64,000 nt of DNA, from contig NC_091228.1 of assembly GCF_040958095.1 (NCBI RefSeq), forward strand, positions 9,498,340 to 9,562,339, given 5' to 3'. This document shows, piece after piece, positions 40,802-55,800 of this stretch; the first letter of the stretch is position 1, and each line of letters begins with the position of its first letter. The notes below the pieces were generated by a model. It was given only the letters and a program-made list of their open reading frames with translations, searched no databases and had not been told where the DNA came from. The translations under genes were made by a program, and so were the position numbers. Source of the stretch: Procambarus clarkii. Lineage: Eukaryota > Arthropoda > Malacostraca > Decapoda > Cambaridae.

Positions 40802-43800
40802 GGGTACTGGTGGTGGTACTGAGGGTACTGGTGGTGGTACTGAATGTACTGGTGGTGGTAATGAGGGTACTGGTGGTGGTAATGAGGGTACTGGTGGTGG
40901 TAATGAGGGTACTGGTGGTGGTAATGAGGGTACTGGTGGTGGTAATGAGGGTACTGGTGGTGGTAATGAGGGTACTGGTGGTGGTAATGAGGGTACTGGT
41001 GGTGGTAATGAGGGTACTGGTGGTGGTAATGAGGGTACTGGTGGTGGTACTGAGGGTACTGGTGGTGGTACTGAAGGTACTGGTGGTGGTAATGAGGCTA
41101 CTGGTGGTGGTGCTGAGGGTACTGGTGGTGGTACTGAAGGTACTGGTGGTGGTAATGAGGGTACTGGTGGTGGTGCTGAGGGTACTGGTGGTGGTGCTGA
41201 GGGTACTGGTGGTGGTACTGAGGGTACTGGTGGTGGAACTGAAGGTACTGGTGGTGGTACTAAAGGTACTGGTGGTGGTGCTGAGGGTACTGGTGGTGGT
41301 ACTGAAGGTACTGGTGGTGGTACTGCAGGTACTGGTGGTGGTAATGAGGGTACTGGTGGTGGTGCTGAGGGTACTGGTGGTGGTACTGAGGGTACTGGTG
41401 GTGGTACTGAGGGTACTGGTGGTGGTACTGAAGGTACTGGTGGTGGTAATGAAGGTACTGGATGTGGTACTGAGGGTACTGGAGGTGGTACTGAGGGTAC
41501 TGGTGGTGGTACTGAAGGTACTGTTGGTGGTAATGAGGGTACTGGTGGTGGTACTGAAGGTACTGGTGGTGGTAATGAGGGTACTGTTGGTGGTACTGAA
41601 GGTTCTGGTGGTGGTACTGAAGGTACTGGTGGTGGTACTGAGGGTACTGGTGGTGGTACTGAGGATACTGGTGGTGGTACTGAGGGTACTGGTGGTGGTA
41701 CAGAGGGTACTGGTGGTGGTACTGAAGGTACTGGTGGTGGTAATGAGGGTACTGGTGGTGGTACTGAAGGTACTGGTGGTGGTACTGAAGGTACTGGTGG
41801 TGGTACTGCAGGTACTGGTGGTGGTAATGAGGGTACTGGTGGTTGTGCTGAGGGTACTGGTGGTGGTACTGAGGGTACTGGTGGTGGTACTGAGGGTACT
41901 GGTGGTGGTACTGAAGGTACTGGTGGTGGTAATGAAGATACTGGATGTGGTACTGAGGGTACTGGTGGTGGTACTGAGGGTACTGGTGGTGGTACTGAAG
42001 GTACTGGTGGTGGTAATGAGGGTACTGGTGGTGGTACTGAAGGTACTGGTGGTGGTAATGAGGGTACTGGTGGTGGTACTGAAGGTTCTGGTGGTGGTAC
42101 TGAAGGTACTGGTGGTGGTACTGAGGGTACTGGTGGTGGTACTGAGGATACTGGTGGTGGTACTGAGGGTACTGGTGGTGGTACAGAGGGTACTGGTGGT
42201 GGTACTGAAGGTACTGGTGGTGGTAATGAGGGTACTGGTGGTGGTACTGAAGGTACTGGTGGTGGTACTGAAGGTACTGGTGGTGGTACTGAGGGTACTG
42301 GTGGTGGTACTGAGGGTACTGGTGGTGGTACTGAGGGTACTGGTGGTGGTACTGAAGGTACTGGTGGTGGTAATGAGGGTACTGGTGGTGGTAATGAGGG
42401 TACTGGTGGTGGTAATGAGGGTACTGGTGGTGGTACTGAGGGTACTGGTGGTTGTACTGAAGGTACTGGTGGTGGTAATGAGGGTACTGGTGGTGGTACT
42501 GAAGGTACTGTTGGTGGTAATGAAGGTACTGGTGGTGGTACTGAGGGTACTGGTGGTGGTACTGAGGGTACTGGTGGTGGTACTGAAGGTACTGGTGGTG
42601 GTAATGAGGGTACTGGTGGTGGTACTGAAGGTACTGGTGGTGGTAATGAGGGTACTGGTGGTGGTACTGAAGGTACTGGTGGTGGTACTGAAGGTACTGG
42701 TGGTGGTACTGAGGGTACTGGTGGTGGTACTGAGGGTACTGGTGGTGGTACTGAGGGTACTGGTGGTGGTACTGAGGGTACTGGTGGTGGTACGGAAGGT
42801 ACTGGTGGTGGTAATGAGGGTACTGGTGGTGGTACTGAAGGTACTGGTGGTGGTACTAAAGGTACTGGTGGTGGTGCTGAGGGTACTGGTGGTGGTACTG
42901 AAGGTACTGGTGGTGGTACTGCAGGTACTGGTGGTGGTAATGAGGGTACTGGTGGTGGTGCTGAGGGTACTGGTGGTGGTACTGAGGGTACTGGTGGTGG
43001 TACTGAGGGTACTGGTGGTGGTACTGAAGGTACTGGTGGTGGTAATGAAGGTACTGGATGTGGTACTGAGGGTACTGGAGGTGGTACTGAGGGTACTGGT
43101 GGTGGTACTGAAGGTACTGTTGGTGGTAATGAGGGTACTGGTGGTGGTACTGAAGGTACTGGTGGTGGTAATGAGGGTACTGTTGGTGGTACTGAAGGTT
43201 CTGGTGGTGGTACTGAAGGTACTGGTGGTGGTACTGAGGGTACTGGTGGTGGTACTGAGGATACTGGTGGTGGTACTGAGGGTACTGGTGGTGGTACAGA
43301 GGGTACTGGTGGTGGTACTGAAGGTACTGGTGGTGGTAATGAGGGTACTGGTGGTGGTACTGAAGGTACTGGTGGTGGTACTGAAGGTACTGGTGGTGGT
43401 ACTGCAGGTACTGGTGGTGGTAATGAGGGTACTGGTGGTTGTGCTGAGGGTACTGGTGGTGGTACTGAGGGTACTGGTGGTGGTACTGAGGGTACTGGTG
43501 GTGGTACTGAAGGTACTGGTGGTGGTAATGAAGATACTGGATGTGGTACTGAGGGTACTGGTGGTGGTACTGAGGGTACTGGTGGTGGTACTGAAGGTAC
43601 TGGTGGTGGTAATGAGGGTACTGGTGGTGGTACTGAAGGTACTGGTGGTGGTAATGAGGGTACTGGTGGTGGTACTGAAGGTTCTGGTGGTGGTTGAAGG
43701 TACTGGTGGTGGTACTGAGGGTACTGGTGGTGGTACTGAGGATACTGGTGGTGGTACTGAGGGTACTGGTGGTGGTACAGAGGGTACTGGTGGTGGTACT

Positions 43801-46800
43801 GAAGGTACTGGTGGTGGTAATGAGGGTACTGGTGGTGGTACTGAAGGTACTGGTGGTGGTACTGAAGGTACTGGTGGTGGTACTGAGGGTACTGGTGGTG
43901 GTACTGAGGGTACTGGTGGTGGTACTGAGGGTACAGGTGGTGGTACTGAAGGTACTGGTGGTGGTAATGAGGGTACTGGTGGTGGTAATGAGGGTACTGG
44001 TGGTGGTAATGAGGGAACTGGTGGTGGTACTGAGGGTACTGGTGGTTGTACTGAAGGTACTGGTGGTGGTAATGAGGGTACTGGTGGTGGTACTGAAGGT
44101 ACTGTTGGTGGTAATGAAGGTACTGGTGGTGGTACTGAGGGTACTGGTGGTGGTACTGAGGGTACTGGTGGTGGTACTGAAGGTACTGGTGGTGGTAATG
44201 AGGGTACTGGTGGTGGTACTGAAGGTACTGGTGGTGGTAATGAGGGTACTGGTGGTGGTACTGAAGGTACTGGTGGTGGTACTGAAGGTACTGGTGGTGG
44301 TACTGAGGGTACTGGTGGTGGTACTGAGGGTACTGGTGGTGGTACTGAGGGTACTGGTGGTGGTACTGAGGGTACTGGTGGTGGTAATGAGGGTACTGGT
44401 GGTGGTAATGAGGGTACTGGTGGTGGTACTGAAGGTACTGGTGGTGATACTGAAGGTACTGGTGGTGGTACTGAGGGTACTGTGGTGGTACTGAGGGTAC
44501 TGGTGGTGGTACTGAGGGTACTGGTGGTGGTACTGAATGTACTGGTGGTGGTAATGAGGGTACTGGTGGTGGTAATGAGGGTACTGGTGGTGGTAATGAG
44601 GGTACTGGTGGTGGTAAAGAGGGTACTGGTGGTGGTAATGAGGGTACTGGTGGTGGTACTGAGGGTACTGGTGGTGGTACTGAAGGTACTGGTGGTGGTA
44701 ATGAGGCTACTGGTGGTGGTGCTGAGGGTACTGGTGGTGGTACTGAAGGTACTGGTGGTGGTAATGAGGGTACTGGTGGTGGTACTGAAGGTACTGGTGG
44801 TAGTAATGAGGGTACTGGTGGTGGTACTGAAGGTACTGGTGGTGGTACTGAAGGTACTGGTGGTGGTACTGAGGGTATTGGTGGTGGTACTGAGGGTACT
44901 GGTGGTGATACTGAAGGTACTGGTGGTGGTAATGAGGGTATTGGTGGTGGTGCTGAGGGTACTGGTGGTGGTGCTGAGGGTACTGGTGGTGGTACTGAGG
45001 GTACTGGTGGTGGTACTGAAGGTACTGGTGGTGGTACTAAAGGTACTGGTGGTGGTGCTGAGGGTACTGGTGGTGGTACTGAAGGTACTGGTGGTGGTAC
45101 TGCAGGTACTGGTGGTGGTAATGAGGGTACTGGTGGTGGTCCTGAGGGTACTGGTGGTGGTACTGAGGGTACTGGTGGTGGTACTGAGGGTACTGGTGGT
45201 GGTACTGAAGGTACTGGTGGTGGTAATGAAGGTACTGGATGTGGTACTAAGGGTACTGGTGGTGGTACTGAGGGTACTGGTGGTGGTACTGAAGGTACTG
45301 GTGGTGGTAATGAGGGTACTGGTGGTGGTACTGAAGGTACTGGTGGTGGTAATGAGGGTACTGGTGGTGGTACTGAAGGTTCTGGTGGTGGTACTGAAGG
45401 TACTGGTGGTGGTACTGAGGGTACTGGTGGTGGTACTGAGGATACTGGTGGTGGTACTGAGGGTACTGGTGGTGGTACAGAGGGTACTGGTGGTGGTACT
45501 GAAGGTACTGGTGGTGGTAATGAGGGTACTGCTGGTGGTACTGAAGGTACTGGTGGTGGTACTGAAGGTACTGGTGGTGGTACTGAGGGTACTGGTGGTG
45601 GTTCTGAGGGTACTGGTGGTGGTACTGAGGGTACTGGTGGTGGTACTGAAGGTACTGGTGGTGGTAATGAGGGTACTGGTGGTGGTAATGAGGGTACTGG
45701 TGGTGGTAATGAGGGTACTGGTGGTGGTACTGAGGGTACTGGTGGTGGTACTGAAGGTACTGGTGGTGGTAATGAGGGTACTGGTGGTGGTAATGAGGGT
45801 ACTGGTGGTGGTACTGAGGGTACTGGTGGTGGTACTGAAGGTACTGGTTGTGATACTGAGGGTACTGGTGGTGGTAATGAGGGTACTGGTGGTGGTAATG
45901 AGGGTACTGGTGGTGGTAATGAGGGTACTGGTGGTGGTACTGAGGGTACTGGTGGTGGTACTGAGGGTACTAGTGGTGGTACTGAGGGTACTGGTGGTGG
46001 TACTGAAGGTACTGGTGGTGGTAATGAGGGTACTGGTGGTGGTACTGAGGGTACTGGTGGTGGTACTGAAGGTACTGGTGGTGGTACTGAGGGTACTGGT
46101 GGTGGTACTGAAGGTACTGGTGGTGGTAATGAGGGTACTGTTGGTGGTAATGAGGGTACTGGTGGTGGTAATGAGGGTACTGGTGGTGGTACTGAAGGTA
46201 CTGGTGGTGGTACTGAGGGTACTGGTGGTGGTACCTAGGGTACTGGTGTTCGTACTGAAGGTACTGGTGGTGGTAATGAGGGTACTGGTGGTGGTAATGA
46301 GGGTACTGGTGGTGGTAATGAGGGTACTGGTGGTGGTACTGAGGGTACTGGTGGTGGTAATGAGGGTACTGGTGGTGGTAATGAGGGTACTGGTGGTGGT
46401 AATGAGGGTACTGGTGGTGGTAATGAGGGTACTGGTGGTGGTACTGAGGGTACTGGTGGTGGTACTGAAGGTACTGGTGGTGGTAATGAGGGTACTGGTG
46501 GTGGTACTGAAGGTACTGGTGGTGGTAATGAGGGTACTGGTGGTGGTACTGAAGGTACTGGTGGTGGTACTGAAGGTACTGGTGGTGGTACTGAGGGTAC
46601 TGGTGGTGGTACTGAGGGTACTGGTGGTGGTACTGAAGGTACTGGTGGTGGTAATGAGGGTACTGGTGGTGGTGCTGAGGGTACTGGTGGTGGTACTGAG
46701 GGTACTGGTGGTGGTACTGAGGGTACTGGTGGTGGTACTGAAGGTACTGGTGGTGGTACTGAAGGTACTGGTGGTGGTAATGAGGGTACTGGTGGTGGTA

Positions 46801-49800
46801 CTGAAGGTACTGGTGGTGGTACTGAAGGTACTGGTAGTGGTAATGAGGGTACTGGTGGTGGTGCTGAGGGTACTGGTGGTGGCACTGAGGGTACTAGTGG
46901 TGGTACTGAGGGTACTGGTGGTGGTACTGAAGGTACTGGTGGTGGTAATGAAGGTACTGGTGGTGGTACTGAGGGTACTGGTGGTACTGAGGGTACTGGT
47001 GGTGGTACTGAAGGTACTGGTGGTGGTAATGAGGGTACTGGTGGTGGTACTGAAGGTAATGGTGGTGGTAATGAGGGTACTGGTGGTGGTACTGAAGGTA
47101 CTGGTGGTGGTACTGAAGGAACTGGTGGTGGTACTGAGGGTACTGGTGGTGGTACTGAGGGTACTGGTGGTGGTACTGAGGGTACTGGTGGTGGTACTGA
47201 GGGTACTGGTGGTCGTACTGAAGGTACTGGTGGTGGTAATGAGGGTACTTGTGGTGGTACTGAAGGTACTGGTGGTGGTACTGAAGGTACTGGTGGTGGT
47301 ACTGAGGGTACTGGTGGTGGTACTGAGGGTACTGGTGGTGGTACTGAGGGTACTGGTGGTGGTACTGAAGGTACTGGTGGTGGTAATGAGGGTACTGGTG
47401 GTGGTACTGAGGGTACTGGTGGTGGTACTGAAGGTACTGGTGGTGGTAATGAGGGTACTGGTGGTGGTAATGAGGGTACTGGTGGTGGTAGTGAAGGTAC
47501 TGGTTGTGGTACTGAGGGTACTGGTGGTGGTAATGAGGGTACTGGTGGTGGTACTGAGGGTACTGGTGGTGGTACTGTAGGTACTGGTTGTGATACTGAG
47601 GGTACTGGTGGTGGTAATGAGGGTACTGGTGGTGGTAATGAGGGTACTGGTGGTGGTAATGAGGGTACTGGTGGTGGTACTGAGGGTACTGGTGGTGGTA
47701 CAGAGGGTACTAGTGGTGGTACTGAGGGTACTGGTGGTGGTACTGAAGGTACTGGTGGTGGTAATGAGGGTACTGGTGGTGGTACTGAGGGTACTGGTGG
47801 TGGTACTGAAGGTACTGGTGGTGGTACTGAGGGTACTGGTGGTGGTACCTAGGGTACTGGTGTTGGTACTGAAGGTACTGGTGGTGGTAATGAGGGTACT
47901 GGTGGTGGTAATGAGGGTACTGGTGGTGGTAATGAGGGTACTGGTGGTGGTACTGAAGGTACTGGTGGTGGTACTGAGGGTACTGGTGGTGGTACCGAGG
48001 GTACTGGTGTTGGTACTGAAGGTACTGGTGGTGGTAATGAGGGTACTGGTGGTGGTAATGAGGGTACTGGTGGTGGTAATGAGGGTACTGGTGGTGGTAC
48101 TGAGGGTACTGGTGGTGATAATGAGGGTACTGGTGGTGGTAATGAGGGTACTGGTGGTGGTAATGAGGGTGCTGGTGGTGGTAATGAGGGTACTGGTGGT
48201 GGTACTGAGGGTACTGGTGGTGGTACTGAAGGTACTGGTGGTGGTAATGAGGGTACTGGTGGTGGTGCTGAGGGTACTGGTGGTGGTACTGAAGGTACTG
48301 GTGGTGGTAATGAGGGTACTGGTGGTGGTACTGAAGGTACTGGTGGTGGTAATGAGGGTACTGGTGGTAGTACTGAAGGTACTGGTGGTGGTACTGAAGG
48401 TACTGGTGGTGGTACTGAGGGTACTGGTGGTGGTACTGAGGGTACTGGTGGTGGTACTGAAGGTACTGGTGGTGGTAATGAGGGTACTGGTGGTGGTGCT
48501 GAGGGTACTGGTGGTGGTGCTGAGGGTACTGGTGGTGGTACTGAGGGTACTGGTGGTGGTACTGAAGGTACTGGTGGTGGTACTGAAGGTACTGGTGGTG
48601 GTAATGAGGGTACTGGTGGTGGTACTGAAGGTACTGGTGGTGGTACTGAAGGTACTGGTGGTGGTAATGAGGGTACTGGGGGTGGTGCTGAGGGTACTGG
48701 TGGTGGTACTGAGGGTACTGGTGGTGGTACTGAGGGTACTGGTGGTGGTACTGAAGGTACTGGTGGTGGTAATGAAGGTACTGGTGGTGGTACTGAGGGT
48801 ACTGGTGGTGGTACTGAGGGTACTGGTGGTGGTACTGAAGGTACTGGTGGTGGTAATGAGGGTACTGGTGGTGGTACTGAAGGTACTGGTGGTGGTAATG
48901 AGGGTACTGGTGGTGGTACTGAAGGTACTGGTGTTGGTACTGAAGGAACTGGTGGTGGTACTGAGGGTACTGGTGGTGGTACTGAGGGTACTGGTGGTGG
49001 TACTGAGGGTACTGGTGGTGGTACTGAGGGTACTGGTGGTGGTACTGAAGGTACTGGTGGTGGTAATGAGGGTACTGGTGGTGGTACTGAAGGTACTGGT
49101 GGTGGTACTGAAGGTACTGGTGGTGGTACTGAGGGTACTGGTGGTGGTACTGAGGGTACTGGTGGTGGTACTGAGGGTACTGGTGGTGGTACTGAAGGTA
49201 CTGGTGGTGGTAATGAGGGTACTGGTGGTGGTAATGAGGGTACTGGTGGTGGTAATGAGGGTACTGGTGGTGGTACTGAGGGTACTGGTGGTGGTACTGA
49301 AGGTACTGGTGGTGGTAATGAGGGTACTGGTGGTGGTAATGAGGGTACTGGTGGTGGTACTGAGGGTACTGGTGGTGGTACTGAAGGTACTGGTTGTGGT
49401 ACTGAGGGTACTGGTGGTGGTGCTGAGGGTACTGGTGGTGGTACTGAAGGTACTGGTGGTGGTAATGAGGGTACTGGTGGTGGTACTGAAAGTACTGGTG
49501 GTGGTAATGAGGGTACTGGTGGTGGTACTGAAGGTACTGGTGGTGGTACTGAAGGTACTGGTGGTGGTAATGAGGGTACTGGTGGTGGTACTGAGGGTAC
49601 TGGTGGTGGTACTGAGGGTACTGGTGGTGGTACTGAAGGTACTGGTGGTCGTACTGAGGGTACTGGTGGTGGTCCGGAGGGTACTGGTGGTGGTACTGAA
49701 GGTACTGGTGGTGGTAATGAGGGTGCTGGTGGTGGTACTGAAGGTACTGGTGGTGGTACTGAGGGTACTGGTGGTGGTACCTAGGGTACTGGTGTTGGTA

Positions 49801-52800
49801 CTGAAGGTACTGGTGGTGGTAATGAGGGTACTGGTGGTGGTAATGAGGGTACTGGTGGTGGAAATGAGGGTACTGGTGGTGGTACTGAGGGCACTGGTGG
49901 TGGTACTGAGGGTACTGGTGGTGGTAATGAGGGCACTGGTGGTGGTCCGGAGGGTACTGGTGGTGGTCCTGAAGGTACTGGTGGTGGTAATGAGGGTACT
50001 GGTGGTGGTGCTGAGGGTACTGGTGGTGGTACTGAAGGTACTGGTGGTGGTAATGAGGGTATTGGTGGTGGTACTGAAGGTACTGGTGGTGGTACTGAAG
50101 GTACTGGTGGTGGTACTGAGGGTACTGGTGGTGGTACCTAGGGTACTGGTGTTGGTACTGAAGGTACTGGTGGTGGTAATGAGGGTACTGGTGGTGGTAC
50201 TGAGGGTACTGGTGGTGGTACCGAGGGTACTGGTGTTGGTACTGAAGGTACTGGTGGTGGTAATGAGGGTACTGGTGGTGGTAATGAGGGTACTGGTATT
50301 GGTAATGAGGGTTCTGGTGGTGGTACTGAGGGTACTGGTGGTGGTAATGAGGGTACTGGTGGTGGTAATGAGGGTACTGGTGTTGGTAATGAGGGTACTG
50401 GTGGAGGTACTGAGGGTACTGGTGGTGGTAATGAGGGTACTGGTGGTGGTAATGAGGGTACTGGTGGTGGTAATAAAGGGTACTGGTGGTGGTAATGAGG
50501 GTACTGGTGGTGGTACTGAGGGTACTGGTGGTGGTACTGAAGGTACTGGTGGTGGTAATGAGGGTACTGGTGGTGGTGCTGAGGGTACTGGTGGTGGTAC
50601 TGAAGGTACTGGTGGTGGTAATGAGGGTACTGGTGGTGGTACTGAAGGTACTGGTGGTGGTAATGAGGGTACTGGTGGTGGTACTGAAGGTACTGGTGGT
50701 GGTACTGAAGGTACTGGTGGTGGTACTGAGGGTACTGGTGATGGTACTGAGGGTACTGGTGGTGGTACTGAAGGTACTGGTGGTGGTAATGAGGGTACTG
50801 GTGGTGGTGCTGAGGGTACTGGTGGTGGTACTGAGGGTACTGGTGGTGGTACTGAGGGTACTGGTGGTGGTACTGAGGGTACTGGTGGTGGTACTGAAAG
50901 TACTGGTGGTGGTAATGAGGGTACTGGTGGTGGTACTGAAGGTACTGGTGGTGGTAATGAGGGTACTGGTGGTGGTGCTGAGGGTACTGGTGGTGGTACT
51001 GAGGGTACTGGTGGTGGTACTGAGGGTACTGGTGGTGGTACTGAAGGTACTGGTGGTGGTAATGAAGGTACTGGTGGTGGTACTGAGGGTACTGGTGGTG
51101 GTACTGAGGGTACTGGTGGTGGTACTGAAGGTACTGGTGGTGGTAATGAGGGTACTGGTGGTGGTACTGAAGGTACTGGTGGTGGTAATGAAGGTACTGG
51201 TGGTGGTACTGAAGGTACTGGTGGTGGTACTGAAGGAACTGGTGGTGGTACTGAGGGTACTGGTGGTGGTACTGAGGGTACTGGTGGTGGTACTGAGGGT
51301 ACTGGTGGTGGTACTGAGGGTACTGGTGGTGGTACTGAAGGTACTGGTGGTGGTAATGAGGGTACTGGTGGTGGTACTGAAGGTACTGGTGGTGGTACTG
51401 AAGGTACTGGTGGTGGTACTGAGGGTACTGGTGGTGGTACTGAGGGTACTGGTGGTGGTACTGAGGGTACTGGTGGTGGTACTGAAGGTACTGGTGGTGG
51501 TAATGAGGGTACTGGTGGTGGTAATGAGGGTACTGGTGATGGTAATGAGGGTACTGGTGGTGGTACTGAGGGTACTGGTGGTGGTACTGAAGGTACTGGT
51601 GGTGGTACTGAGGGTACTGGTGGTGGTAATGAGGGTACTGGTGGTGGTACTGAGGGTACTGGTGGTGGTACTGAAGGTACTGGTTGTGGTACTGAGGGTA
51701 CTGGTGGTGGTGCTGAGGGTACTGGTGGTGGTACTGAAGGTACTGGTGGTGGTAATGAGGGTACTGGTGGTGGTACTGAAGGTACTGGTGGTGGTAATGA
51801 GGGTACTGGTGGTGGTACTGAAGGTACTGGTGGTGGTACTGAAGGTACTGGTGGTGGTAATGAGGGTACTGGTGGTGGTAATGAGGGTACTGGTGGTGGT
51901 ACTGAAGGTACTGGTGGTGGTAATGAGGGTACTGGTGGTGGTACTGAAGGTACTGGTGGTGGTACTGAAGGTACTGGTGGTGGTAATGAGGGTACTGGTG
52001 GTGGTACTGAGGGTACTGGTGGTGGTACTGAGGGTACTGGTGGTGGTACTGAAGGTACTGGTGGTCGTACTGAGGGTACTGGTGGTGGTCCGGAGGGTAC
52101 TGGTGGTGGTACTGAAGGTACTGGTGGTGGTAATGAGGGTGCTGGTGGTGGTACTGAAGGTACTGGTGGTGGTACTGAGGGTACTGGTGGTGGTACTGAA
52201 GGTACTGGTGGTGGTACTGAAGGAACTGGTGGTGGTACTGAGGGTACTGGTGGTGGTACTGAGGGTACTGGTGGTGGTACTGAGGGTACTGGTGGTGGTA
52301 CTGAGGGTACTGGTGGTGGTACTGAAGGTACTGGTGATGGTAATGAGGGTACTGGTGGTGGTACTGAAGGTACTGGTGGTGGTACTGAAGGTACTGGTGG
52401 TGGTACTGAGGGTACTGGTAGTGGTACTGAGGGTACTGGTGGTGGTACTGAGGGTACTGGTGGTGGTACTGAAGGTACTGGTGGTGGTAATGAGGGTACT
52501 GGTGGTGGTAATGAGGGTACTGGTGGTGGTAATGAGGGTACTGGTGGTGGTACTGAGGGTACTGGTGGTGGTACTGAAGGTACTGGTGGTGGTACTGAGG
52601 GTACTGGTGGTGGTAATGAGGGTACTGGTGGTGGTACTGAGGGTACTGGTGGTGGTACTGAAGGTACTGGTTGTGGTACTGAGGGTACTGGTGGTGGTGC
52701 TGAGGGTACTGGTGGTGGTACTGAAGGTACTGGTGGTGGTAATGAGGGTACTGGTGGTGGTACTGAAGGTACTGGTGGTGGTAATGAGGGTACTGGTGGT

Positions 52801-55800
52801 GGTACTGAAGGTACTGGTGGTGGTACTGAAGGTACTTGTGGTGGTAATGAGGGTACTGGTGGTGGTAATGAGGGTACTGGTGGTGGTACTGAAGGTACTG
52901 GTGGTGGTAATGAGGGTACTGGTGGTGGTACTGAAGGTACTGGTGGTGGTACTGAAGGTACTGGTGGTGGTAATGAGGGTACTGGTGGTGGTACTGAGGG
53001 TACTGGTGGTGGTACTGAGGGTACTGGTGGTGGTACTGAAGGTACTGGTGGTCGTACTGAGGGTACTGGTGGTGGTCCGGAGGGTACTGGTGGTGGTACT
53101 GAAGGTACTGGTGGTGGTAATGAGGGTGCTGGTGGTGGTACTGAAGGTACTGGTGGTGGTACTGAGGGTACTGGTGGTGGTACCTAGGGTACTGGTGTTG
53201 GTACTGAAGGTACTGGTGGTGGTAATGAGGGTACTGGTGGTGGTAATGAGGGTACTGGTGGTGGTAATGAGGGTACTGGTGGTGGTACTGAGGGCACTGG
53301 TGGTGGTACTGAGGGTACTGGTGGTGGTAATGAGGGCACTGGTGGTGGTCCGGAGGGTACTGATGGTGGTCCTGAAGGTACTGGTGGTGGTAATGAGGGT
53401 ACTGGTGGTGGTGCTGAGGGTACTGGTGGTGGTACTGAAGGTACTGGTGGTGGTAATGAGGGTATTGGTGGTGGTACTGAAGGTACTGGTGGTGGTACTG
53501 AAGGTACTGGTGGTGGTACTGAGGGTACTGGTGGTGGTACCTAGGGTACTGGTGTTGGTACTGAAGGTACTGGTGGTGGTAATGAGGGTACTGGTGGTGG
53601 TAATGAGGGTACTGGTGGTGGTAATGAGGGTACTGGTGGTGGTACTGAAGGTACTGGTGGTGGTACTGAGGGTACTGGTGGTGGTACCTAGGGTACTGGT
53701 GTTGGTACTGAAGGTACTGGTGGTGGTAATGAGGGTACTGGTGGTGGTAATGAGGGTACTGGTGGTGGTAATGAGGGTACTGGTGGTGGTATTGAGGGTA
53801 CTGGTGGTGGTAATGAGGGTACTGGTGGTGGTAATGAGGGTACTGGTGTTGGTAATGAGGGTACTGGTGGAGGTACTGAGGGTACTGGTGGTGGTAATGA
53901 GGGTACTGGTGGTGGTAATGAGGGTACTGGTGGTGGTAATGAGGGTACTGGTGGTGGTAATGAGGGTACTGGTGGTGGTACTGAGGGTACTGGTGGTGGT
54001 ACTGAAGGTACTGGTGGTGGTAATGAGGGTACTGGTGGTGGTGCTGAGGGTACTGGTGGTGGTACTGAAGGTACTGGTGGTGGTAATGAGGGTACTGGTG
54101 GTGGTACTGAAGGTACTGGTGGTGGTAATGAGGGTACTGGTGGTGGTACTGAAGGTACTGGTGGTGGTACTGAAGGTACTGGTGGTGGTACTGAGGGTAC
54201 TGGTGGTGGTACTGAGGGTACTGGTGGTGGTACTGATGGTACTGGTGGTTGTAATGAGGGTACTGGTGGTGGTGCTGAGGGTACTGGTGGTGGTACTGAG
54301 GGTACTGGTGGTGGTACTGAGGGTACTGGTGGTGGTACTGAAGGTACTGGTGGTGGTACTGAAGGTACTGGTGGTGGTAATGAGGGTACTGGTGGTGGTA
54401 CTGAAGGTACTGGTGGTGGTACTGAAGGTACTGGTGGTGGTAATGAGGGTACTGGTGGTGGTGCTGAGGGTACTGGTGGTGGTACTGAGGGTACTGGTGG
54501 TGGTACTGAGGGTACTGGTGGTGGTACTGAAGATACTGGTGGTGGTAATGAAGGTACTGGTGGTGGTACTGAGGGTACTGGTGGTGGTACTGAGGGAACT
54601 GGTGGTGGTACTGAAGGTACTGGTGGTGGTAATGAGGGAACTGGTGGTGGTACTGAGGGTACTGGTGGTGGTACTGAGGGTACTGGTGGTGGTACTGAAG
54701 GTACTGGTGGTCGTACTGAGGGTACTGGTGGTGGTCTGGAGGGTACTGGTGGTGGTACTGAAGGTACTGGTGGTGGTAATGAGGGTGCTGGTGGTGGTAC
54801 TGAAGGTACTGGTGGTGGTACTGAGGGTACTGGTGGTGGTACCTAGGGTACTGGTGTTGGTACTGAAGGTACTGGTGGTGGTAATGAGGGTACTGGTGGT
54901 GGTAATGAGGGTACTGGTGGTGGTAATGAGGGTACTGGTGGTGGTACTGAGGGCACTGGTGGTGGTACTGAGGGTACTGGTGGTGGTAATGAGGGCACTG
55001 GTGGTGGTCCGGAGGGTACTGGTGGTGGTCCTGAAGGTACTGGTGGTGGTAATGAGGGTACTGGTGGTGGTGCTGAGGGTACTGGTGGTGGTACTGAAGG
55101 TACTGGTGGTGGTAATGAGGGTATTGGTGGTGGTACTGAAGGTACTGGTGGTGGTACTGAAGGTACTGGTGGTGGTACTGAGGGTACTGGTGGTGGTACT
55201 GAGGGTACTGGTGGTTGTACTGAAGGTACTGGTGGTGGTAATAAGGGTACTGGTGGTGGTACTGAAGGTACTGGTGGTGGTAATGAAGGTACTGGTGGTG
55301 GTACTGAGGGTACTGGTGGTGGTACTGAGGGTACTGGTGGTGGTACTGAAGGTACTGGTGGTGGTAATGAGGGTACTGGTGGTGGTACTGAAGGTACTGG
55401 TGGTGGTAATGAGGGTACTGGTGGTGGTACTGAAGGTACTGGTGGTGGTACTGAAGGTATTGGTGGTGGTACTGAGGGTACTGGTGGTGGTACTGAGGGT
55501 ACTGGTGGTGGTACTGAGGGTACTGGTGGTGGTACTGAGGGTACTGGTGGTGGTACGGAAGGTACTGGTGGTGGTAATGAGGGTACTGGTGGTGGTACTG
55601 AAGGTAATGGTGGTGGTACTGAAGGTACTGGTGGTGGTACTGAGGGTACTGGTGGTGGTACTGAGGGTACTGGTGGTGGTACTGAGGGTACTGGTGGTGG
55701 TACTGAAGGTACTGGTGGTGGTAATGAGGGTACTGGTGGTGGTAATGAGGGTACTGGTGGTGGTAATGAGGGTACTGGTGGTGGTAATGAGGGTACTGGT

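Noticed and set aside
35499..53187. Very long ORFs (up to 2,263 codons) repeating V-L-V-V-V-L-R or G-T-G-G-G-T-E, and minus-strand T-T-T-S-T-L-S frames resembling mucins
   Set aside because: They follow from a 21-bp unit without stops in most frames; several frames are open at once, single-base unit changes shift the frame, and no start context, signal peptide, splice structure or conserved flank is present.
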